Shown piece after piece: positions 26,357 through 34,032 of a DNA stretch of 47,758 bases. The position numbers and the translations under genes were made by a program. The notes under the pieces are model-generated. The model made no database searches. It was not told the origin of the DNA and was given only the letters and a program-made list of their open reading frames with translations. Positions within the stretch are counted from its first letter, which is position 1; every line of letters starts with the position of its first letter. The stretch comes from Acidobacteriota bacterium (GTDB taxonomy: Bacteria > Acidobacteriota > Terriglobia > Acidiferrales > UBA7541): contig PMES01000112.1 in the NCBI GenBank assembly GCA_003154775.1, forward strand, positions 9,632 through 57,389, written 5' to 3'.

Positions 26357-27649
26357 CTACTCGACTCCCACCGGACGCGATCCTCGCAATGCATAGTAGG
26401 CAATATAGAGGTAGCAAATCACCGGCAGCACAAACGCGTGATGCACGCCGATGCGGTCCGCGATGGCGCCTTGCGCTACCGGGATGATGGCTCCGCCCAC
26501 GATCGCCATGATCAGCAAACCCGAACCATCGCCGGTGCGCGGCCCCAACTTGGCGATCCCCAGCGTAAAGATGCTCGGGAACATGATCGAGTTGAAGAAA
26601 CCCACCAGGATGATGCTCCACATGGCCACATGGCCTGTCGTCAGCATGGAAGTCAACACCAGTGCGCAAGCGCAGAACGCCGCAATTCCCAGGACGATTC
26701 CAGTTTTCGCTTTCTGGAGAATAGCCGAGCCGATAAAACGCCCCACCATCGCCCCGCCCCAGTAATAGGCCACGAACCTCGCACCCGCAACCTCCGGCAG
26801 GTTCCCGATTTCCCGCTCCTTGAAATAGTTGATCAAGAAGCTTCCAATGGAAACCTCCGCGCCAACGTACACGAAGATCGCGACACAACCCAGGATCAGA
26901 TGCCGGTACTTCCACAAGCTTCCGTCATGCCGTCCGTCGGAATGTCTCTCCACTTCCGGAATCGCCGGAAGCTTGAACAGTCCAATCAGCACGGCAAATG
27001 CGAGCAGGGCCAACCCGATCACCACATACGGCATTTTCACGGTGGCAGCTTGTTGCACACGGAAGGCATGCAAAGCTTGCGTGGACATCTTGGCGAGCAC
27101 GTCCTTGTTTTCGGCCACAGCACCCAGTATGAGCAGGCCGCCGAGGTAGGGCCCTATCGTCGTACCCAGCGAATTAAAGGCTTGCGTCAGATTCAAGCGG
27201 CTGGAAGCCGTCTCCGGCGGTCCAAGTACGGCTACATAGGGATTCGCCGCAACCTGCAGCGCGGTGATGCCCGCGGCCAGGACCATCAGCGCCGCAAGAA
27301 ACAATGGATAGGACACCGCGCTCGCCGCCGGCACGAACAGGAACGCCCCAAGCGCCATAGTCACTAGTCCCACAACCATCGTTCTCTTATAGCCGATCGC
27401 GTCGATGACCTTCGCTGCGGGGATGGAGAATATGAAATAGGCAGCGAAAAACGCGAACTGAATCAGCATCACCTTCGTGTAAGTCAACTCAAATATGGAC
27501 TTTAGGTGGGGCACCAGAATGTCGTTCAACACCGTCACAAAGCCCCAGAAAAAGAAAAGCACTGTTACCATCGCCAGCGCGGCGGGATACTTTTCGCTTC
27601 CGCCTGCCGCGGCTGTTCCTTGCGAACTGCTGGTGTTTACCATTGCCAT
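26357..27649 (-). CDS. FucP-type sugar MFS transporter
   Basis: 430 residues with about twelve membrane segments. Family signatures of the L-fucose/glucose-galactose permease group are present: FFFWGFVTVLNDILVPHLK at the first segment, YFIFSIPAAKVIDAIGYKR, the QVAANPYVAVLGP motif of segment 4 and the following LNLTQAFNSLGTTIGPYLGG. In the second half GGAMVGRFIGS and MFPSIFTLGIAKLG are typical. It imports a hexose or deoxyhexose with protons through the inner membrane. It is convergent with the LacI gene 54 bases away, a frequent pairing. An alternative ATG two codons downstream (27643) is equally possible. Confidence 0.92.
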   Translation of the reverse strand: MAMVNTSSSQGTAAAGGSEKYPAALAMVTVLFFFWGFVTVLNDILVPHLKSIFELTYTKVMLIQFAFFAAYFIFSIPAAKVIDAIGYKRTMVVGLVTMALGAFLFVPAASAVSYPLFLAALMVLAAGITALQVAANPYVAVLGPPETASSRLNLTQAFNSLGTTIGPYLGGLLILGAVAENKDVLAKMSTQALHAFRVQQAATVKMPYVVIGLALLAFAVLIGLFKLPAIPEVERHSDGRHDGSLWKYRHLILGCVAIFVYVGAEVSIGSFLINYFKEREIGNLPEVAGARFVAYYWGGAMVGRFIGSAILQKAKTGIVLGIAAFCACALVLTSMLTTGHVAMWSIILVGFFNSIMFPSIFTLGIAKLGPRTGDGSGLLIMAIVGGAIIPVAQGAIADRIGVHHAFVLPVICYLYIAYYALRGSRPVGVE

Positions 27650-27966
27650 TTTCGTAGCGTTCCATTTCCCCGCTTCTTCGCGGCACTTGTCGTGCCCATC
27701 TTCACACGCCCTTCGACCATATCAAATCCTAACGCCATTCTTCGTGCACTCCGACGGTTGGTGGCAGAAGGCATGCAGCATCGTCATTCTATTCACGAAG
27801 ACGCATTCCATCCATGAAAATCTCATTCTTCTTCCCCTTCCTGGTTCTCTTTTGCCTGCTACTCTTCTTGCCGGTTACCTTCCCTCGCTTGGCGCGGGAA
27901 TTCTCCTCCGCTGTCAGTTGGCCGGAACCCCGCTTGCCTTACCTCTTCTGCGATCTTTGCCGGGAC
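27650..27966. other. Intergenic region before the FucP-type gene
   Basis: This stretch lies upstream of the FucP-type transporter and downstream of the amine operon terminator. Plus-strand frames here (27495-28109, 27814 onward) run against both operons and through the terminator; I see no real gene. Confidence 0.45.
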
Positions 27967-27994
27967 AAAAAAAGGCGGCCCCGAACGGCCGCCT
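27967..27994 (-). terminator. Rho-independent terminator of the amine operon
   Basis: Read on the minus strand, AGGCGGCC (27994-27987) pairs with GGCCGCCT (27980-27973) around a six-base loop and runs into a T tract (27973-27967). It sits 20 bases after the GabT-like stop, so it ends the four-gene operon. Confidence 0.9.
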
Positions 27995-28014
27995 CGATTT
28001 GGAAATTGCCGGTG

Positions 28015-29376
28015 TCAGGCGTGGGAAGTCACCGCCTCTTTTTTCTCTACCACGTGCGCCAGTCCCGCTTCCAGCACATCCAGCCCTTCATCGAGCTGGG
28101 CGTCGCTGATCACCAGCGGCATGAGGATGCGCATGATGTTATTCAGAGTTCCAGCGGTAATCGTGAGGAGGCCGTGCTCATAGCAGTAGCGTGCGAGTTC
28201 CTTCGTTTCGGTACCGGCAGGTTCCCGCGTGTCGCGGTTGCGCACCAATTCGATCGCGCACATACCGCCAAGGCCGCGCACGTCGCCAATCAGTTGCCAT
28301 TTTTTCTGCCAGCCGTTGGCTCGGTCTTCAAAGCGTTTGCCGATGAACGTGGATCGCAGAAGCAATCCTTCCGTTTCGATGGTTTCCAGTGCCGCCAGCG
28401 CCGCAGCGCAGGATGCCGGATTGCCGGCGAACGTGCTGCCCAGGCCGCCGGGTTGCGGTGCGTCCATGATTTCCGCTCGCCCTGTCACGGCAGCGATGGG
28501 CAAACCTCCGCCAAGAGATTTCGCCGAAGTGATCAGGTCCGGCTCGACACCATAATGCTCGATCGCAAAATACTTACCAGTGCGGCCGATGCCGGATTGC
28601 ACCTCGTCCGCGATGAACACGATGCCGTACTTCTTGCAGATATCCTTGAGGATGGGGAAGAACTCCTTCGGCGGGGCGATGAATCCGCCTTCGCCCAGGA
28701 CGGGTTCCGCAATCACAGCGGCCACTGAGTCCGGCGACACCACGCGCTTGAATGTGTCTTCGAGATGATGCGCGCAAGCTGTGCTGCAGGACGGGTAGGT
28801 CAAGCCATACGAGCAGCGGTAGCAATAGGCATAGGGAATGCGGTAAATGTCGCTCGCAAACGGAGCAAACCCCGCCTTGTACGGATTGGTCTTGCTGGTC
28901 AAAGACAACGTCAGCAGCGTGCGGCCGTGAAACGCATCCTCGAAACAAATCACCGCGGGCCGCTTGGTGTACGAGCGCGCAATCTTGACCGCGTTCTCCA
29001 CCGCTTCGGCACCCGTATTCACAAAGAACGTCTTCTTTGCAAACTTGCCCGGCGCCAGCGAGTTCAGTTTTTCCGCGAGAGCAATATAAGACTCGTAGGG
29101 AGTCACGCCAAAACAGAGATGCAGAAACTTTCCGGCCTGATCGCGCACTGCCGCTTCCACCTTGGGAGCGCGGTGCCCCACATTCAGGCAGCCGATGCCG
29201 CCGGCAAAATCAATGTAGCGATTCCCATCAACGTCCTCGATCCACGCGCCTTCCGCCTTCGCCGCGAAGATGGGCGTCACCAGGGACGGCCCCCGCGGAA
29301 TGGCGGCTTCCCGCCGGGCCAGCAGCGCTCTGGACTTGGGGCCGGGGATTTCTGTGCGAATCTGAATCGTTTTCAT
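28015..29376 (-). CDS. gabT: Class III aminotransferase, GABA-transaminase-like
   Basis: 453 residues from the ATG at 29376, which has AAGGAA just upstream; the listed longer start has none. It is a fold-type I PLP enzyme: Asp257 in FIADEVQSGIGRTG binds the pyridine nitrogen and Lys286 in SAKSLGGGLP forms the Schiff base. AFHGRTLLTLSLTSK and the Cys-rich YCYRCSYGLTYPSCSTAC insertion are shared with 4-aminobutyrate aminotransferases. It should convert an omega-amino acid such as GABA plus 2-oxoglutarate to the semialdehyde and glutamate. It is the last gene of the operon, 47 bases after the aldehyde dehydrogenase that could oxidise the product. The exact substrate is inferred; beta-alanine or a polyamine-derived amine is possible. 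Confidence 0.85.
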   Translation of the reverse strand: MKTIQIRTEIPGPKSRALLARREAAIPRGPSLVTPIFAAKAEGAWIEDVDGNRYIDFAGGIGCLNVGHRAPKVEAAVRDQAGKFLHLCFGVTPYESYIALAEKLNSLAPGKFAKKTFFVNTGAEAVENAVKIARSYTKRPAVICFEDAFHGRTLLTLSLTSKTNPYKAGFAPFASDIYRIPYAYCYRCSYGLTYPSCSTACAHHLEDTFKRVVSPDSVAAVIAEPVLGEGGFIAPPKEFFPILKDICKKYGIVFIADEVQSGIGRTGKYFAIEHYGVEPDLITSAKSLGGGLPIAAVTGRAEIMDAPQPGGLGSTFAGNPASCAAALAALETIETEGLLLRSTFIGKRFEDRANGWQKKWQLIGDVRGLGGMCAIELVRNRDTREPAGTETKELARYCYEHGLLTITAGTLNNIMRILMPLVISDAQLDEGLDVLEAGLAHVVEKKEAVTSHA

Positions 29377-29423
29377 GGTTCCTTGTTCCTTTGTCCGAAA
29401 TTCAGCCGATCTCTTCAAACTTC

Positions 29424-30905
29424 TCAGTACCAGCCAATCGGTGTTTCATCGAGATTGACGAAAACTTGCTTGGTCTCCAGATATTCCTCGAGACCCCACG
29501 GTCCGAGTTCTCTTCCGAACCCGGATTGCTTGTATCCGCCCCACGGCGCTTCCACGTAGGTGGGTTGCATGTGATTGACCCACACGATTCCGGCGCGAAT
29601 GGACTTCACCACGCGAAACGCTTTGTAAATATCGCGCGTCCATACAGCCGCCGCCAATCCATACGGTGTGTCGTTGGAGATGCGGATGGCCTCCGCTTCG
29701 TTCTCGAAAGGAATCACGCTGGCCACCGGCCCGAAAATCTCTTCGCGGGCGATGCGCGCGGAGTTTTGCACGTCATAAAAAATAGTCGGCTCGACGTAGT
29801 AGCCCTTGGCGAACGCCTTCGCCCTTCCCCCGCCAATCGCGGTCTTGGCCTCTTTCTTGCCGATTTCGAGATACGAGGTGACCCGGTCGTACTGCTCCTT
29901 GCTGACCAGCGGCCCCATTTTCGTGTCGCGGTCCAGCGGCGGCCCCAGCTTGATGCGCTTAGCCTTTTCCGTCATGGCCTCCACAAATTTCGTGTAGATC
30001 TTCTTCTCAACCAAAACGCGGCTGCCCGCGGAGCAAACTTCGCCTTGATTGATGAACACGCCAAAAAGCGCGCCATCCACCGCCGCTTCCCAATCCGCGT
30101 CGGCAAAAAAGACGTTTGGCGATTTGCCGCCCAATTCCAGCGTCACGCGTTTCAGCGTATCGGCGGCGCTCTTCACAATGATTTTTCCGACCGCCGCACT
30201 CCCCGTGAACGCCACTTTGTCCACGCCCGGATGCGCGACCAGTGCCGCACCCGTAACTTCACCAACGCCGTTCACGACGTTGACCACGCCCGGCGGCAAC
30301 CCTACTTCCTCGAACCAGTTCGCCAGTTCCATGGCCGTCAGCGGCGTTTGCTCGGCGGGCTTGAGCACGCAGGTACAACCCGCTGCGATCGCCGGCGCAA
30401 GTTTCCACGCCGCCATCAGCAGCGGGAAATTCCACGGAATAATCTGGGCTGCAACCCCCATCGGCTCGCGCAGCGTGAAGCTCAGCGCGTTCGCGGGCAC
30501 CGGATTGACGTGGCCCGTCACCTTATTCGCAAGGCCGCCGTAATATTCAAAGCAGGTCGCCACATCGGCCAGGTCATATTCGGCTTCCACGATGGGCTTG
30601 CCACAGTTGCGCGCTTCGAGCTCCGCTAGCATCGCGGTGTTTTGCCGGATCTTGTCGGCGATCTTGAAGAGGATGCGCCCGCGATCCTGCGCCGTGGTTT
30701 GCGCCCATGGCCCGGAGTCAAACGCGGCGCGGGCCGCTTTCACAGCTATGTCCACATCCGCGGCGGTTGCCGAGGCCACGTGGGCAATCACCTCTTCGGT
30801 CGAAGGATCATAGACCGGAAACGTCTCGCCGGACGAGCTGGCTACCCACTGCCCATTGATATAGTTCTGGTAGGATTTCACCGTTGGTTTTGCCGTAGTG
30901 GACAT
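29424..30905 (-). CDS. NAD(P)-dependent aldehyde dehydrogenase
   Basis: 493 residues, a full-length ALDH. Catalytic residues are visible: Asn159 in PWNFPLLMAAWKLAPAIAAG, Glu257 in LELGGKSPN and the nucleophile Cys291 in QGEVCSAGSR, and the closing HMQPTYVEAPWGGYKQSGFG. It resembles betaine-aldehyde or gamma-aminobutyraldehyde/aromatic-aldehyde dehydrogenases rather than succinate semialdehyde dehydrogenase (GabD), but closeness to one branch cannot be set by eye. It oxidises an aldehyde to an acid in the cytoplasm. The start has GGGAGG six bases upstream. It follows the permease gene by 24 bases, in the middle of the amine operon. Confidence 0.92.
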   Translation of the reverse strand: MSTTAKPTVKSYQNYINGQWVASSSGETFPVYDPSTEEVIAHVASATAADVDIAVKAARAAFDSGPWAQTTAQDRGRILFKIADKIRQNTAMLAELEARNCGKPIVEAEYDLADVATCFEYYGGLANKVTGHVNPVPANALSFTLREPMGVAAQIIPWNFPLLMAAWKLAPAIAAGCTCVLKPAEQTPLTAMELANWFEEVGLPPGVVNVVNGVGEVTGAALVAHPGVDKVAFTGSAAVGKIIVKSAADTLKRVTLELGGKSPNVFFADADWEAAVDGALFGVFINQGEVCSAGSRVLVEKKIYTKFVEAMTEKAKRIKLGPPLDRDTKMGPLVSKEQYDRVTSYLEIGKKEAKTAIGGGRAKAFAKGYYVEPTIFYDVQNSARIAREEIFGPVASVIPFENEAEAIRISNDTPYGLAAAVWTRDIYKAFRVVKSIRAGIVWVNHMQPTYVEAPWGGYKQSGFGRELGPWGLEEYLETKQVFVNLDETPIGWY

Positions 30906-30929
30906 AAACCACCTCCCAAATTCTTTTCC

Positions 30930-32390
30930 TTAGACTACCGCAGAATTCGTTGCCAACTTGCGCGCCGCTTTGCGGCTTCCATACACATAAAAGAAAAATG
31001 CCGCCAGCCCGATGAATAGCAGGGTTCCGCCAATCATCCAGATTTCATACGAGAGCAGCGAAGTGATCTGCTGCGCCGGGAAATAGGCCAGGGCAATGCC
31101 GAGAATGGTTGTGATGAACCCGCTGACGCCCGCGAAAATGAGCGTTCCTTTGCCGTAGTGGCCGCGGACAAATTTTGCATCCACGGCGATTTTCAGCAGC
31201 GCGCCAAATATATAGAGAAATGGGATCAACTGCAGGACTACGGCGAGCGACAGCAGGCGCTGGAATGATTCCTGCACGCCGCCCGTTGCCAGGAAGTTGG
31301 CAATCACCAGGATCAGCGAAACGCTCGCATGCACAATCAACGCGGCGTAAGGCGTGGCGTATCTTGGGTGAATCTTTCCGAGCCACGAGGGCATGTAGGA
31401 GTCCAGGCCCGCCACAAACGGGATTCGCGCGGACCCGCCTAACCACGCCGAGCCTATCCCCGCGATGGACAAACTGAGCAGAAAAGCGAACGGCGCCACG
31501 ATCCAGGCGACGCCGACGCGCGAAGCCATGTGGCTGACGGCCTGAACGATGCCCTGAAGCACGCTGATGCTGTTCTTGTCCACAGCCACCAGCAGCGTCA
31601 GGGTTGCGCCGATATAAAGGAAGCCGGACAGCACGCCGCCCCACGCAACCGCGCCGGGCAATGTTTTACGCGGATTTTCGATTTCATCGCCCATGACGGA
31701 AGCGAGTTCCAAACCCACCAAACCAAAGCAAATGACCCCGAACGAATTCAAAACGAATCTCGGATTGGCGGGGATTTGAAAATCCGCCCAGTGGATGTTG
31801 GTGCCAAATTTCAGGCAGACGATGATGCCGAGACCCATAAGTAAAAAGGCCGCGATGAATGTGCCGATTCCGCCAAGATTGTTGACCCACTTGCCCACGC
31901 CAAGTCCCATGATGTTGAGGATCACCAGCAGGGCCAGCAGCACTACCGAAGCCGCCAAAGCAAAATTCTTGTTGTCGGCAAGACCCGCGTGGCTCGGGCC
32001 CAGCACAAACACGGAAACGCCGACGAAATACAACATCACCGTCGGCACGTACATCATGTTGTTCGTCCAGTAGCACCAGCCAGACAGAAAACCATGGAAA
32101 TCGCCAAACACTTCCTTGGCCCACAGATAGACGCCGCCCTCGCCAGGATAACGGTGGGCCAGTTCGATTACGGCAATTCCTTGCGGCCAGAAAAACAACA
32201 GAAGCGAGATCAGCCAGAGCCAGACTGTCACACCGCCATTGGCGGTAATCGAAGGCAATACGTTGAGGTTAAAAACGGCAACAACAAAAAGCAGCACGAG
32301 GTCGCGCCGCCCAAGCACCCGCTTTAAATGCGGCCGCTCGGGTTCCGAAGCCGGCGAAGCGGCTGGCGTTGTCGTGACCTCGTCGCTCAA
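30930..32390 (-). CDS. APC-superfamily amino acid/amine permease
   Basis: 486 residues, about twelve hydrophobic segments. The first has the family's unwound-helix pattern and VLPSITANGGVTVW; further marks are ELAHRYPGEGGVYLWAKEVF and CYWTNNMMYVPTVMLYFVG. The class imports amino acids, GABA or polyamines across the inner membrane by proton or exchange coupling. The start is TTG at 32390, with GGGAG ten bases upstream, 12 bases after the aminotransferase stop; translational coupling is likely. In the operon it should supply the substrate of the two aminotransferases or the dehydrogenase. Confidence 0.9.
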   Translation of the reverse strand: MSDEVTTTPAASPASEPERPHLKRVLGRRDLVLLFVVAVFNLNVLPSITANGGVTVWLWLISLLLFFWPQGIAVIELAHRYPGEGGVYLWAKEVFGDFHGFLSGWCYWTNNMMYVPTVMLYFVGVSVFVLGPSHAGLADNKNFALAASVVLLALLVILNIMGLGVGKWVNNLGGIGTFIAAFLLMGLGIIVCLKFGTNIHWADFQIPANPRFVLNSFGVICFGLVGLELASVMGDEIENPRKTLPGAVAWGGVLSGFLYIGATLTLLVAVDKNSISVLQGIVQAVSHMASRVGVAWIVAPFAFLLSLSIAGIGSAWLGGSARIPFVAGLDSYMPSWLGKIHPRYATPYAALIVHASVSLILVIANFLATGGVQESFQRLLSLAVVLQLIPFLYIFGALLKIAVDAKFVRGHYGKGTLIFAGVSGFITTILGIALAYFPAQQITSLLSYEIWMIGGTLLFIGLAAFFFYVYGSRKAARKLATNSAVV

Positions 32391-32402
32391 TCCTGTTGCT
32401 CC

Positions 32403-33785
32403 CTAGTTTCCCGCCGCACCGACAGATTGGGCGCCACGTTCCTGCTGCGTCTTGGCCATCCCGGGCGCGACCTCCTCAAACACCGCGAGGTGCTTGTCGA
32501 TGTCCGCTTCGGTATGCTGCACGGAGACGGTCCACTGTTCGTCCCACCAGTACGGCATCGCCAGGACGCCGCGATTGACCATGCCAAACCAGAATTGCCT
32601 CCACAGGTCCACGTCAATCTTCATCCAGTCGCGATAATTCCGGATTTCCTGCAAATAAAGCATCAGCGCGCCGTTGACCCCTGCCTGGGCCACATACGCC
32701 TTCAGGCCGGTCTTCTTGAGGATCGCGCGGTAGCCCTCCGCAAGTTTCTTGCTGAGTTTATTCACGTGGGCATAGTTTTCGCGGGTGAGAACTTCGCGGA
32801 AGGTCGCCAGACCCGCGGCCATCGCGAAGCGATTCGTGTTGTACGTGCCGCCGTGGAAAACCTTGTGCTGGACGATAAGGTCCATCACTTGGCGGCCCGC
32901 GCCAAACGCCGCCAGCGGCACCCCGCCACCAATCGATTTCGCCAGCGTGATGATGTCGGGCTTCACCCCAAAGTACTCGCTGGCGCCGCCCCAACAGAGC
33001 TTCGCGCCGGTCTTCACTTCATCGAAGATCAGCAGCGCGCCATTTTTGTTGCAGATTTCGCGCAGTCCTTCCAGGAAGCCAGGTTGCGGCATGCATATGC
33101 CGATATTCATCATGATCGGTTCCAGAATGATGGCCGCGATCTGGCCGGGAAACTGCTTGAAGCGATTTTCCACGCTGGGCAGATTGTTGAACGTGGCCAC
33201 AGTAACGTTGTCGAGGACCGCCTGGATCACGCCCAACCCGCCGGGCACGGAGTTTGGCGCATTGATGTCGCCGTAGTCCTCTTCCTTCGGCTTCACGCTA
33301 ACGAGTGCGGTGTCGTGCAGGCCGTGGTAGCCGCCCTCAAACCGCAGGATTTTGTCGCGACCCGTGGCGGCGCGGGCGATGCGGCAGGCGTGCATGGTTG
33401 CTTCCGTGCCGCTGGAGCCGAAGCGCACCATCTCGACGGGATAGCGAGCGCAAATCTCCTCGGCCAATTCGGCTTCCATGCCATGGGGCATGCCGAAGGT
33501 GGTGCCATTCTGCAGCGCCCACTGGATAGCCTTCACCACCGCCGGATGCCCGTGCCCGGCCATCAGCGTGCCAAAGCATAGGTTGTGGTCGAGATATTCG
33601 TTCCCATCCATATCCACGATCTTGCTGCCGTGACCTTCGGCCACGAAGATCGGGTAGGGATCATAGGCGCGGTAGTTGCTCGCCACGCCCAGGGGAATGC
33701 GCTTCTGCGCCTTCCTGTGAGCTTCCGCGGATTTCGGCGTGCGCTTCTCGTAAAGAGCGAGTTCCTTCTGAAGTGCTTCTTGCAT
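32403..33785 (-). CDS. Class III aminotransferase, GSA-aminomutase-like
   Basis: 460 residues from the ATG at 33785 (GGAG upstream). A fold-type I PLP enzyme with Asp255 (IFDEVKTG) and Schiff-base Lys283 (LAKSIGGGVP). Segments such as MVRFGSSGTEATMHACRIAR, FEGGYHGLHD and VFHGGTYNTNRFAMAAG are characteristic of glutamate-1-semialdehyde 2,1-aminomutase and its relatives. In this catabolic operon a role in tetrapyrrole synthesis is unlikely; relatives act on beta-amino acids or on other amines. First gene of the four-gene operon. Its substrate is unknown; it could feed an aldehyde to the dehydrogenase downstream or racemise/aminate an amine. Confidence 0.87.
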   Translation of the reverse strand: MQEALQKELALYEKRTPKSAEAHRKAQKRIPLGVASNYRAYDPYPIFVAEGHGSKIVDMDGNEYLDHNLCFGTLMAGHGHPAVVKAIQWALQNGTTFGMPHGMEAELAEEICARYPVEMVRFGSSGTEATMHACRIARAATGRDKILRFEGGYHGLHDTALVSVKPKEEDYGDINAPNSVPGGLGVIQAVLDNVTVATFNNLPSVENRFKQFPGQIAAIILEPIMMNIGICMPQPGFLEGLREICNKNGALLIFDEVKTGAKLCWGGASEYFGVKPDIITLAKSIGGGVPLAAFGAGRQVMDLIVQHKVFHGGTYNTNRFAMAAGLATFREVLTRENYAHVNKLSKKLAEGYRAILKKTGLKAYVAQAGVNGALMLYLQEIRNYRDWMKIDVDLWRQFWFGMVNRGVLAMPYWWDEQWTVSVQHTEADIDKHLAVFEEVAPGMAKTQQERGAQSVGAAGN

Positions 33786-33977
33786 TTGCGTACTCCATCC
33801 AGGCTGGCCTTCCTAAGCGGTCACCTGTGGCAGGTCTGTTCCCTGCGGTCAGTTTCAGCGAGGTAAACTACGAGGTTCGTGGGACGTGTTGCGAACCCAT
33901 TTTACGCCATCCTCTGTGTTGGAAGCCACGCGCAGGAGCGGTTCCGTGCGGCTTCGCAGTTTCGTTTGCACGCCAGA

Positions 33978-34026
33978 GCGCCCCAGCCACGCCCGGGGCG
34001 CCTGCTGCTGGTTCAAATCGAACCAG
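33978..34026. terminator. Two adjacent hairpins after the Oar receptor gene
   Basis: GCGCCCC/GGGGCGC (33978-33984, 33995-34001) and CTGGTTC/GAACCAG (34008-34014, 34020-34026) lie directly after the stop at 34033 of the minus-strand receptor gene. They may stabilise or terminate its transcript; no T run is seen. Confidence 0.45.
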
Positions 34027-34032
34027 GTGCCC

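Noticed and set aside
27814-28728. 304-codon plus-strand frame across the terminator
   Set aside because: It is the complement of the GabT-like gene and passes through a strong terminator; shadow frame.
32403-33785. Calling the first aminotransferase hemL
   Set aside because: Sequence is aminomutase-like, but the catabolic operon with permease and aldehyde dehydrogenase makes a tetrapyrrole role unlikely.
34008-34026. tRNA-like T-arm (GGTTCAAATC) after the Oar gene
   Set aside because: No acceptor, anticodon or D arm around it; it is a plain hairpin.
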